Below are positions 1-10,800 of a stretch of 46,221 bases of DNA, piece by piece; positions within the stretch are counted from its first letter, which is position 1; every line of letters starts with the position of its first letter. A model generated the notes under the pieces. It was not told the DNA's origin. It did no database searches and worked only from the letters and a program-made list of their open reading frames with translations. The DNA comes from Polymyxa betae (Eukaryota; Endomyxa; Phytomyxea; Plasmodiophorida; Plasmodiophoridae): contig RBZT01000817.1 in the NCBI GenBank assembly GCA_003693705.1, positions 1 to 46,221 on the forward strand. Reading direction: 5' to 3'. The position numbers were made by a program, and so were the translations under genes.

Positions 1-302
1 AGCAGGAGCGCTGTTAGCATCAGACATAACGTATTCGTCGTAAAAAAAGATGTCAAGACAAGGGAGAGGAAAAATACGACGATACAAGACTAATCGTGTA
101 TTGAATAAGAGAAGGGAAAACAACAGGAAGACATTGCACCGGAGGTGCGTGGCGGACTAAATTATGTTATGGACTAAATTATGTTATGTTATGTCACTGT
201 CAGTCAGGACATGACATGCGCTACAGATCGATCTTGTCCCGAACATGCCCAATATCGGCATCGATGCTCGACTTCAAATCTGGAAACCATGGTTTAGGTT
301 CC
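1..302. other. No gene recognised
   Basis: No convincing reading frame or RNA gene is seen here. It may hold upstream exons of the partial gene that follows, but the frames are interrupted and no clear splice pair could be chosen. Confidence 0.5.
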
Positions 303-685
303 TTCACAAATTCATTTTAAGAGTTTTGACTGCTATTGCCAGATTGCCCAATTCAGCAATTACTTCGATCGTTTGAACAATCGGTTCGATCAGTTACAGA
401 CCACTGTTCAGCAACAGCATCAAGACCTGATGCTACGGTTCCACGTCTCGTATGTTGTCCCTTTCCGATTTTTTGTCGCACATCCTCGTTTGGTAACTGA
501 TATTTTACAGCGAACAACGGTCAGTTACTAGGACTCATAATCAGAGCATTCGACGAGACTCTGAAGAGATTATGTCGCTGCCGCTGGAGGACGGGGAGCT
601 ACCGGTCGATTTCCCCGCGTCTGTCCCAGCGTTAAAGGCGCTGCCCAGTAAAAATAACTGTCCATTATCTCTATCTCACCGATGA
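303..685 (+). CDS. 3' end of a two-or-more-exon gene, possibly Mug135-like
   Basis: Two exons join in frame: one ending at 449 and one from 511 to a TGA at 683-685, with the intron starting gtatgt and ending ttttacag. The first exon encodes a polar helical stretch (FDRLNNRFDQLQTTVQQQHQ). The second encodes a hydrophilic segment ending in an acidic-proline motif, LPLEDGELPVDFPASVPAL. The order coiled coil, then 'DGELP..FP..V..L..L', resembles the C-terminal region of fungal Mug135-like proteins, but that is a resemblance only and no function follows from it. The 5' part is not resolved because a stop lies just upstream of the first exon's frame, so another splice site must exist there. Frame continuity across the intron is the main reason to believe it is coding. 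Confidence 0.4.
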
Positions 686-747
686 CTATTGAAATCCCTT
701 TAGTGGATTGTGTTACATAAATGTTTTTTCTCTATCTAAACCTATTA

Positions 748-921
748 CCGTTGACTCTCTCATAATTGATAGGGTCGGGAGAAAGGAAAATTATCAACTA
801 TGAGAGAATATCAAATATTCCAATAAACGGTATGCTCATACAAAATGCTCGGGAGAACAAAAAAATATTACATATGCGAGAGTATCAGTTATGAGAGAAC
901 CAGTTATGCGAGAGTCAACGG
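748..921. mobile_element. pogo/Tigger-type MITE flanked by TA
   Basis: The two ends are inverted copies of about 25 bp: the left end begins CCGTTGACTCTCTCAT and the right end, read on the minus strand, begins CCGTTGACTCTCGCAT. Both are bounded by TA (746-747 and 922-923), the expected target duplication for Tc1/mariner/pogo transposons. Subterminal copies of a TATGAGAGA-like motif occur inside. At 174 bp it has no coding capacity, so it is a non-autonomous element needing a transposase from elsewhere. The assignment to pogo/Tigger rests on the TGACTCTCG-type end. Confidence 0.75.
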
Positions 922-923
922 TA

Positions 924-1714
924 CATGCTTTTCTCCAACTTTTCAGGGCAGTCATTACAGACTAAACCTTCTGTTCCGTCTAATGTATCGCTTACGACGT
1001 TAAATGGTCTTCGTGAATTTGCGTTCTGGTTCCATTAATTCTATAACAATCTTCGCAGTATCCAAACATTACATTAGTTATAAAACAATATACTCAAAAT
1101 AAACAAAAAGGAGAAAAATAGTCTTTTTCCCTTAAAAGCCATTTTTGTTTTATTGTTATACAGTAAGATAATCAAAATGAGTAATCTATACAAATATAAG
1201 ACAAAATCAGCATTAAAACCAACTAGTTGATTCAGCCAATTTAATCGGTTTACCATACGTCCAAAAGGATTATCCTAATGAAGAGTCAACATTCGGTGGA
1301 GAACTTCAATCAATCGCCACGTTTGATCTATCAAGTCCAAATTCTATGATTGATTCATTTGAAAGTACTATTCAAGGGGACATCCTCCGTAATCTAGGAA
1401 AAATATCGACACCTCATCCTTTTTCTCAACCTTTCAATGGCGTAAAGCTGGCCTATCAGCATAATGAAAATTGGCGATATAGAGCTATATGAATCTGTAC
1501 TCCATGTTTTGAAGAGCTTCAGAAAGAGAATTTGGTGGAGTTGTGCTTGCAACTTGGCCCCTTCGGCCGATGAGGAAACTTTGTAATGATTTGGGCTACA
1601 TATAAGCAAGTTGGCTGTTGCTGTAAATGGAAGCGACACTAGCATGAATGCTGCAATCAATGTTTGAATTATATAATGAAGAAAAACGGGTGCAAAATAA
1701 TACACCGCTTCGAA
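924..1714. other. Intergenic, nothing recognised
   Basis: AT-rich sequence with short accidental reading frames on the minus strand. No domain, splice pattern or RNA gene was found. Confidence 0.5.
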
Positions 1715-1830
1715 TCTGGAAGTAGAAGCATTGATAGATGCTATCGCTAGACGCCTGAGTGCTCTCAGCCATGTTTAGGACACAGCGCTGCCTGTTGACC
1801 GAGATCAACGAACCAAAATTCCAATCCACA
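1715..1830 (+). repeat. Dispersed repeat copy A (ATCCA-tailed family)
   Basis: This copy carries the family core GCGCTGCCTGTTGACC followed by a short spacer and a CCAATCC-like end. It can be aligned by eye with the copies near 2.0, 22.6, 23.5 and 40.3 kb. It looks like a truncated retroposon 3' end. Confidence 0.5.
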
Positions 1831-1999
1831 TTATGAAGAATCTACTGCTAATCAAGGGGGCATTATGACATTCGACACCTCATCGTAGCTCTTGAATTTG
1901 GTTCAATTCAGACCAGAGTCGCGACTTATAAACTCAGGCAATGGCGTCAAATGATCGCTTCGCAGACTAATCAAAATAGCCCATGTATGGGTGAAATAA

Positions 2000-2145
2000 T
2001 TAACGGCTCTGAAACTGGAAGTAAGAGTCCCCTGGTAGATATTGAGGCGATGCCTCAGTACTACCTGCCTTGCGCGAGGGCCACAGCGCCGCCCGTTGAC
2101 AAAATCAACAAACTAGTATATCCAATCCAATCCAATCCAAAATAG
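2000..2145 (+). repeat. Dispersed repeat copy B with an ATCCA tail
   Basis: This holds the same core (GCGCCGCCCGTTGAC) as the neighbouring copy, then an ATCAACAAACTAG-like block and four tandem ATCCA units ending near 2140. A short tandem-repeat tail instead of poly(A) is typical of some LINEs and tRNA-derived SINEs. It lies in the same orientation as copy A, less than 300 bp away. Confidence 0.6.
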
Positions 2146-2301
2146 CCCATGCAAATGCTTAGCTTTGCGGCAAGAAAAACATCACATTGGAATTGAAAAT
2201 CATCGCATTTGACCTGAAGGTCGTCTGAGTTCAAGGATCAATCACAATGTGTCTAAAAGAGGGCAAGCAGTAACCCGCCAGTCTTAAAAAAAAAAACAAA
2301 A

Positions 2302-2373
2302 GCCCATGCAGGGATTCGAACCCTGGCTTCGGGATTCAAAGTCCCACTTCATGAACCACTAGAACACACGGGC
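2302..2373 (-). tRNA. tRNA-Gln (anticodon UUG)
   Basis: Seventy-two nucleotides fold as a full cloverleaf. The acceptor stem GCCCGTG pairs with CATGGGC, the anticodon loop is CTTTGAA, and the T arm is perfect with GGTTCGAAT. There is no intron. An A-rich run on the plus strand just before it acts as the minus-strand T-run terminator. Confidence 0.95.
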
Positions 2374-2705
2374 ATGTATGTTATGTTGTTGTCAAAATGT
2401 TAATGTACCGATATCGATTCGTAACTCGATCATGAATAAACAAACCGATATTCTACAGTGATTTGGGGGGGTTGCTGCAATCACAAGTTAATATCACTAT
2501 TCAGCATTTTGGGTTTCGAAAAAGATCTCATTGATTCAGAAAATCATGCTGTAGTCACGGTTTTAGATCAGTCTATAGCAGCATTTGCAATACAATAAAC
2601 ATACAATATTTCAGTGGCGATTTGTGTAAAACTATATATTTGAGCGAAATGAAAAAATCATCAGGACTATGTCTAGGATAGAAACCATGCATCGGGAGGA
2701 TAGCA

Positions 2706-2837
2706 ATGAACGCCAAAACAACGGAAAAGTTTAAAACGCTGATCGAGAGCAAGCGACTAAACGCGGAATACGACAGAGAAAGCGTTTGTGATGTGTGCAG
2801 ACCTGTAGAACAGAGCAATAACCGAATAGCGGGCTAG
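2706..2837 (+). pseudogene. Short ORF resembling the start of a PHD finger
   Basis: A 43-residue ORF begins at an ATG after an in-frame stop and ends in ESVCDVCRPVEQSNNRIAG. The pattern CxxC followed by a short spacer and SNNRI resembles the first half of PHD zinc fingers of the BRPF/JADE type, but the remaining metal ligands are missing downstream. It may be a gene fragment, an exon whose partner I could not find, or chance. Confidence 0.2.
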
Positions 2838-3973
2838 ACGACCTCGCTTAAAGAGCGTCATGATGAGACGAAACCAGAGATGCCATGAGCGAAAACGCTA
2901 AACATCATTATCAGTATCAGGTTAACATCAGCAGAATCATGCATTGTCAAGCTGGGAATTCCAGCTATCCAACACCAAGAAAGCTATCTGAGAGATAAAT
3001 CAAGCATAGTAATGGCAATGTTATCTCAGAATGTGAATGAGAGGATGGTTAATAGAAGCAATTGGGTAGCGAAAGTTAATCAGATTTTATCAAAGCGGAA
3101 ACAAGAAACTATTGAGGAAAAGAAATGAAAAACAGCAAGCATTCTGGAAACCCAAACGCGTTAGACTGACATACAGAAATCTGTGATTTTAACTTCGACT
3201 GTTTGCAAGCATCGGCTGTGGTGGATGGTATCGCGCCATGAGGATGTTCGGCTGCAGATCTAGAAGGCCCAACCAGTACGACCCTATGGTCCAGAAGAAT
3301 CTATGGGCGTCATTATTCATAAAGCGAAAGTGGTCGTATGGTCGAGCGAACAAGAGCAATGGTGATTCATTTGTTCCCGCCTCTTTTAAGTCTCTCCGTC
3401 CACATATCAATGGTTTCGAGTCCTCACAAGAGCATGGTCACTCAAATCCGTCGTCCAAGGCATTGATCTCAACGGGATAGAGTGCTGAGGGTGTCGCTGG
3501 AAAAGATACAGCACAATGCAACCAAGAGCGACTTCTCAGAGATTTCAAACCTCTTCACAGCCGGCCGTTCTTGGGGGTTCACTTCAGAAAGATTACGATA
3601 AGAACAGTATTCTCATTGAACGTTTTCGAGAGCCAAGTTTCCAATTTCGCTGTATTGACCGAATCACATGGGCGAGCGGAAAGGTGCAAAATCAAGATGA
3701 GGTCAGTCCCATCTGCTATTGATCTCCTTTTCGACTATCCACGGCTCGGCTAATAGACCAGAGCCACCGTCGATGCATTAACCAGTAATCAAGACGAAAC
3801 CAAGAGAGATGGGACAGGTGCTGGATTTTGCGTTTTTAATCAAAGACAGTCCCAAATTGGTATAACAATATAGCGCTAGCAATCCTAGGATATCGGTCAC
3901 GCTAGAAATAATACAAATAAAAAACAAATACAAACGAGATACTCGATTTGACGTGCATGAACTGAAAATTCTA
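2838..3973. other. Intergenic region, no supported gene
   Basis: Several overlapping open frames of 60-80 residues occur on both strands between 3.19 and 4.0 kb, but none shows a domain, a splice pattern or a consistent composition. The last part is probably the 3' untranslated region of the kinase gene. Confidence 0.4.
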
Positions 3974-6507
3974 TTATCGACGAAAACGATTATCACTGTG
4001 ATGACGATCACTGTGGTGACGATCGCTATGATCCCGCGATGAATGCCTAAAAGTCAACACCTCAAGATCCATTCTGCGAAGGCAACGAGCGATAAAGAAA
4101 TGCATGAGAAATGCTTATAAGATGCAGGAAAAAACAATCAAAGTATAAACTGTACCTGCGGGAGCTATCCGTCCTTCTATCGGACGCATGGGATGAATGA
4201 TGTGGTGATGAGGAACGAGGCTTCTTCGATAATTCTGCAGCATTACTGGATGCAGGCCTGGGCCTCTTTGAAGGCGCTTCAGACTCAGTTGGTCTTGAGG
4301 TTGTAGATGATGATGCAGCCTTCGAAGGAGAAACATGCCCAGGCGGTTTTCTTGGTGGCAAGCCCTTCCTTTTTGCGGCGCTGAGTTCGTTGCTTGGTTG
4401 GTACTTTGGGACCTAAGCAAGTTAGACAGACAGTACATAAAGTATCACATAGAAAATAAAAACGTACAGATAAAAAAACGATAGGCAAAATAAAGGAGGA
4501 GCCATAGATAAAGCTGCTGACCTGCTCTGGCAGCAAAGGAAGCGGCGATGTAGTGAAATACGGATGCTCTAAGATTTCTGTAGCAGTAATTCGCTTCTGT
4601 GGGTCCAGCAGTAGCATTTTGTCCAACAAATCACATTCGTGAATGCCATACTATAAATAAAAAATATCAGATTATGACATTCAGGCAATCGCAAAGAAAC
4701 CGGAATTTCAGACCACCGCGAAGAAAGAAAGCTCAGTAAAAAATGGCAAAACCTGTAGAGTAAGCAAATCCATGCTTCAACAAATGAATGATATATAGCA
4801 GAACTTCAAAAAGATAAAATGTTGCCGTATCGGATAAACAGAAACGACGACGACAGTTAAGAATAGTAACACTGGACCTTTTCGAAAGTCTTCTTAACTT
4901 GGCGTGGATACTGTTTCGTAGGAACTGACTGAAGTGATGTTGGCAGAGTAGTTGGGGTACCACATAGCTTGAAAATTCGATTCAGCTGTTCCATTTCAGT
5001 CGATCCGTGAAATAAAGGGCGCAAGGTCAGCATTTCTGCAAAAACGCATCTGAAAAGCAATGTTTAGAAACAAAAAATCATACAGAAGCCAAACTAAAAC
5101 GAGATCCAATCATTCCGGCAATTATAAATCCAAATAAAGACATAGATATGTTACCCTAATGACCAGACGTCCAGAGCAGGCCCATAATGTCTTTCTCCCA
5201 GCAACAATTCTGAGCAGTTTTAACACTACGTGAGGAGACGGCTTAAATGAGATGCGAACCTGGAGCTCGATACCAGAGAGTGCACACTTTGTCTGCTGAT
5301 ATTAGATTTCGGTAAAGAAAGCAATAAATGGGCGTACCGGTATACGGCTGATTATCATTTCGTATGGGTCGAGCTAAGCCGAAGTCTCCAAGCTTCACAA
5401 TCCCTGAGATAAAGTCAGTTGGGAAGAGGGAATAGAGCCCGAGACCCGACCTTCGTTATTGATCAGAATATTAGAGCATTTGATGTCACGATGTAAGATG
5501 CCGCTTTCATGTAGATACGCCACCGCCATTACGATCTGCTTGAAATAGCATTTAATGACTGACGTCGTTACTCGGCATCTAAAAAATCAGTTGAAATCAG
5601 CAATAGCGACAAGATAGGCTGGCATCTCAGCAGGCCGAAAAAAGGAAACAGTCGCTAATAAAGAGCGAGCATATGAGTTACATAGCAACGTAGACAAAAA
5701 CATCCTAATACAAAACCAAAAACTACAGAAGCATGAACGAGAGTTGAAAACGAATATGAAAAGGACTGCCTGACGCAGGGTTATCAAGAAGACCAGAGAG
5801 ATCGTGTTCCAAGTAAGGAAACACAATGTAGATATGTGCATTGCTGCGATCGCTATGGGCATCTATCAATGAGCAGATAAGTTTTTCAAACAATTCAGTT
5901 CCAGGCGCTTGAAAATACTTTTAGATGCAACAACGTCGGAAACTGAAATGATATTCTCGTGCGACAGCCTCTGCAGAATACGAATTTCTCGAACTGACGT
6001 AACCGAGAACTGTGCAAACAAAGTTAAACTATATCGAAATAATCTAACGAATAGGAGAAACCATAAAACCCGAAAAAAATATGCTAAATAAAGCAATTTT
6101 GAATGAAAAGCTTATAAATGCCAGGAGCCGACAAATGAAAATAAATAATCGAATAATAACATTAGAGGATGCGACAAAAGTTTAGATTAAACATTGATGA
6201 AAGAGACAAAAGGAAAAAAATGGCATTGATGAAAGAGACAAAAAGAAAAAATGTGAGGTTATGACCCCATGATGCTGGTCATCCACTCGAAGCGCCTTCA
6301 AAGCAACCATAGAATTATCGGGAGCCTTTGCTTTATATACAACTCTATAGATGCAGGGTTTCAATAAGAGCAAGTCGAAGAAGTCACACCCGACCCAAAT
6401 GTGCCTTGGCCGATCTGACAGACCCGTTCATACATATCATCGGTTGGGAAAACAGGAGATTCGAATTGCCTCGGAGGCGATGCCGGCGGCAGCGGCATCC
6501 GAGACAT
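3974..6507 (-). CDS. CDK9/CDK12-like cyclin-dependent kinase (RNA polymerase II CTD kinase type)
   Basis: A spliced serine/threonine kinase of about eight to ten exons. In order: glycine loop IGQGTFGVVYKAK (split by an intron), the catalytic lysine in VALKALRV, a PSTAIRE-helix variant (SVTSVREI), the hinge [13 protein letters not shown], the catalytic loop [11 protein letters not shown] in [10 protein letters not shown], the activation segment running to CTLWYRAPE, and [24 protein letters not shown] and the alpha-C sequence fit CDK9/CDK12/CTK1 kinases, which act with a cyclin on the polymerase II CTD in the nucleus. After the kinase core come a Lys/Pro/Ser-rich tail and a terminal exon with an imperfect HHSDR repeat, like the RS regions of CDK12. 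The start at 6507 is the first ATG suitably ahead of the kinase domain; an upstream Met remains possible. Confidence 0.88.
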
Positions 6508-7001
6508 TGCTGGCTCGTCTACTCTCTCGTGAGACAAGCTCGTCTCCAGCCTGGATGCAGCGCGTCCTATAATGAAAAATACAACTGCGTAGTGTAGCTG
6601 AGGGATGCGCCACTTCACAAAATAGAGCAGTTCTGTAGGGATCTGTTCTTTATTCGAAGAGCAATTATGAGAAAGTCATATAAGATTATTCATTCACATA
6701 TTCTGAAAGTTTTCATACTTCTGCATGCAGACAGGCCACACGCGTCCTGCCAACAGTATTTTAACCATCATTTCTCTTGGAATAAATAGAGAATGTTGCA
6801 TTCAACAGATTCAAAACATTGAGTCGTCGATTGAAACATTACATCAAGATTAATCATTAACACTGCGTTTAGCAGGCACTCGGAATCTAACAACACAAGA
6901 GTGAACATTCTGCAAAGCTTTCATCGAGCAGAAATTTAACAACGTGGACGTAGATCACGAGAATTCGAAATTGTTTGCGACCGGCGATTATGGGTGTAGC
7001 T
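6508..7001. other. Intergenic, likely kinase promoter side
   Basis: No coding signal is seen. It lies between the start of the kinase gene and the stop codon of the next minus-strand gene. Confidence 0.5.
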
Positions 7002-7437
7002 TTATCGGTACCAGCAATCGGACTTGACTTCTCGTGCAGTAAACTTCAGGCGTTTAGCAGGCGGAGAACTGCCGATAACAGGGCTCTCATTGGCGTCCTT
7101 TGAAAAGTCAACTGTAGCGGACGCTGAGAACAAATCAAAGTTCTATCTCCACTGCAATAAACAGCAGCAAATCTTTCAAAAGTCAGCGAAACTGTTTCGA
7201 GGACGTTTTATTGGTCTTCGAAAGAAGCTTGTCAGATCTTTATCTATGACTTGCAGCTCCCAGAGTCTCTGCCCAACTTTTGGTCTCAAAGGCCTGCGAC
7301 TCGCAGACTTTCAGAGCCTTTTGCGCACGACTTTAATGTTGTTCGTTTTGGGTAGCCTTGCTTGCGTGAACAACGTTTGTGTCATCGACATGAACCGTTG
7401 TGTCCTGGAGGTAATATTGCCACTCTGATTTCGTCAT
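7002..7437 (-). CDS. Small spliced gene with a basic C-terminal motif, unknown
   Basis: The last exon is well supported: it encodes an Asp/Glu/Ser-rich stretch followed by SPPAKRLKFTAREVKSDCWYR and a stop at 7002-7004. PPAKRLKF looks like a monopartite nuclear localisation signal. A plausible first exon begins at ATG 7435-7437 (MTKSEWQYYLQDTTVHVDDT). The middle is unresolved because the open frame is cut by stops and the only joins involve very short introns, so exon limits are tentative. It is divergent from the exportin gene that starts at 7884. I do not recognise the family. Confidence 0.4.
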
Positions 7438-7883
7438 TCCGAAAATCTGAGTCGCTCTACAATACCAAGCTTCCTACGACCATGGTTCAGGCTTCCTTGA
7501 AAGCTCTGATAGATTCCGCACGGCACTGCGAAGTCGTAATCCTGTTCAACCAGTACAGGGAATTTTGATACAGACGATAATATTATTTCCGAGATGTTTA
7601 TATATTGTTAGAAACAGGCTCATTTGTAATTGCCCCTAACTAGTCCTTTAAAATCGACAGAATACAGACAGTATATGCTGATATTATTACAGTTCATGAA
7701 CCTCAGAATCGCTTGATAGATTAGGCTAATGTGGAGAAGAAATGTGCGAGGCTTGACAAACTGTGCGATTGCTTCAGGAAAATGCTGAATAAAAAAATTT
7801 TGGGCGATTTTTGTCGCAACTTTCTCTCGTCGTGAAGACCGCAGCAAGCTGTCCCAGGCTTCGAGCGCCCTAGTAGCTCGATC

Positions 7884-10800
7884 ATGGACCAAATCGAGTT
7901 ATTCATCGCAGCCTGTGTCGAAAGCGCGTCTGCTGGTCAGGCCGGAAAACACGCCCGGCAATGGCTACTGGATGTCGGAGCGTCCCCCAAACCCTATCAT
8001 CTTTGTATTGCTGTGATAGGGCGTGCTTCGACTGCTGACGATCCCATGCGTTCCAGTATTGTCTTTCAATGTATATCGACTTTTTTCTTTAACTTTCTTT
8101 TTTAAGACATTTTGCTAGAAATTTTACTTGCGCGTGATTTCACGATAATCGTTTGCCATTTGTAGGTTTGTCAACAATTCTGCACGCATTAGAACGGGAA
8201 TGGAGCTACCTTTCTTCGAACGATATTCATTGGTTGCAGTCGCAGCTATCGTCATTAATTTTGGCTTCATGGGCGCAAGGTGCTGTTCTTAATCAAGCTG
8301 CGTATACCTTAGCAGTCATTCAGAAACGTCTCTGGTCTGTTTCTGAAGAAGTGACTCTCTCAGCCAAGATTGTTGGCGATTTGGAGCAGTATTTATCGGA
8401 CCCAAGCTTGCAGGTATTGCCTTATTACTTTATTTCACTGTCCTGCTCCATTGTTGCTACTCGTGTTGCTCAATGTCATACCTTCTGAGATGTCACTGTT
8501 TTGAGTCTTTTTGATATGGGATTTGATTAGCTCTCAGAGTTTGAGTCGAATCAATCTGTTTCAAAATATTATTTTTTTTTTCGTAATACTTGCTTACTGA
8601 TTAGTGTTGTAGTCTGCTGGCTTGGCACTTGCACAAAATCTGCTATCTGAATTCAGCTCTCAGCATGGATCGGCGTTGAACTTGACCTGGGAATCGCATA
8701 TCACTTGTCATCGTTCCTTTGAAAGTAACGCGCTCCGTCCCGTTTTCGAGGTCGTCCTACGATTTCTTAAATCCCAGCCTGTCAGTATTGCTCTCCCTCC
8801 CAAATCGCTGTCTAATTTTACCAATAGATTTCTGACTTGACTGGAAGCATTTTAAATGTTATGGTTACAGGTGTAATATGTTGACATCATGAAGTTTACA
8901 ATTGGTTTAATGTCAGATTTCACTTTCAATCGCTATGTTTTGTTTTACGGTTTGGGCAGTTTTCATCATTCGATCTTTCCAGACGAACTTTTTCTCACAT
9001 GTTTAATATCCTAGTGCTCTCATGGTCGTTCGAAGAATCTCTATCTTCTGATAAACTGGCTCTCCGTTGCATGATGCCTTCTGCGAATGCAAAGTCCGAT
9101 TCAACTCAGATCGTTCTAAAGCCTGGCCCCTCTTGGCGAAAGAGTCTGCTCGACGGCGAGAATAATCTCATTCAAGCTCTTTCCAAGTATGTTAGCGGTT
9201 TTTCCATTTTTCGGCTTTGCACCATGACAAACATTCGAGCTTCTGTTTTTGACTTACTTTCACAAACAGTGTTCATTCATCGCTGATGCAGAGCTCCGTT
9301 AAGAATCGCAAGTCAGCATTGCGCTTGGCGCGTCAGGCTTTGATCCATTTGGCTTCACTACAAGGTAACACTCAGGTGTGCCATTTTCATATGAATGCAG
9401 AGAAAATTCTCCGTTGTTGTTTACCTTGGTTTTAATTTCCTATTGTCTTGCTAATTCGTCACATTGTTAGGTAGCATTTTTCCTGTAAACGATGACTCCA
9501 CCTGTCTGCTGCGCTATGTTGGATCACTTTGCAACAGCATTTTGCAAATGCTGTCTCATATTGCAAACTCATCTAACATTGATGGTGAAGCTGTATTAGG
9601 TAAGCTATTGTCGGGTTCTAAGCGGAAACATTTCACTGCAGGCCTGTCACTACTAGTTATGTTTCTCTTTTCCCGTGTTTTCCTTTTTTCTCCTTACGTT
9701 AGCTTGATTTTCGCTAACTTGCTTTATCAAATAGATGTCTGTGTCCTAATTCAGCGTCTTTTGACCTGTCATGGAATCGACCGTATCATTCAAGTGGGCG
9801 CAGGAGGCACATTTTTAGATACGCTCGCCAATCTGTAAGTCCTCGGTAACGCGTTGTTTCTTTATGATTGTGTTGAACAGTGCTATTCCTTTAGCATCTC
9901 TTAATTCTTATTTCATTAACAGGACTTTGGAACTTGTAACAACTGCAGCTTCGTCTTCCATATCCATAGACACGTGGGCAAGTGAATCCTTTGATTTGAT
10001 TTTGGATTGTTGGACTGCATGTATTGCCCAAGCTCCGAAGACTTCGATTGATCTTCAGCCATATACAGATGCAATCTTTCAAAGGTAACCGTAACTTCAT
10101 TGCAGTTGAGCTTAGAAAATTTTACTTGATGCCAGGTACTTTCGTTTCAAAATGGAAGCCTCACATCTTTCTGCCACCGATGACGAGGATGAACAATTTT
10201 ATCGTTATGAGTCCAGCATTACGTTCAACGATGAACAGGTATAACACCATTGTTGCCAATGCCTTGGGATTGATTCACTATCTCTTTGTCTTAAATTTGC
10301 CTCTTTTTTATCTTTATTTTCCTTATGATGTTCAGTCTTAAGTCTGATTCTGCCAATAGTTTGTATGCATTTCGCTTCTTGCTCGAGTCTCAGCTCACTC
10401 AGCTCTCTCCCTTCTGAGTGATTCCGTCAATAATTTAAAATCAGCGCCTCTGACTGACGAACGACATGAAAGCATCTGCATTTCCGTTACCTTATTGATT
10501 GATGTCTTGGCTGACCCCTTCGTCCCTGGTAGGCTCCCTTTTCGGGAACTTTTTCCTTTCAATTCGTTTGTTTCGTTCCACAGCAACTTTTCTCTTGAAT
10601 GGTTGACATTGCTTTTTAACCCGCATTTCTTAGGCGAAGTTCACACTATCCCAAAACTGATTTTGAGTTGCCCTCCATCTACCGTGATAAACGCTATCGC
10701 ATCTCTTCTCACACTGGTCCATCACACCGTTCAACAAATTCAATCGGAATCGTTACGCGCTCAGCTCTCTCCTTATGCCGTCCAGGTCTTGATTTCCGCA

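Noticed and set aside
3238-3480. 80-residue plus-strand ORF and opposing 73-residue ORF
   Set aside because: Neither shows domains, splice signals or a clear composition; left as intergenic.
7024-7428. 134-residue plus-strand ORF with a hydrophobic segment
   Set aside because: It overlaps the minus-strand exon ending SPPAKRLKF..., which looks more protein-like, and no start ATG or splice support was found.
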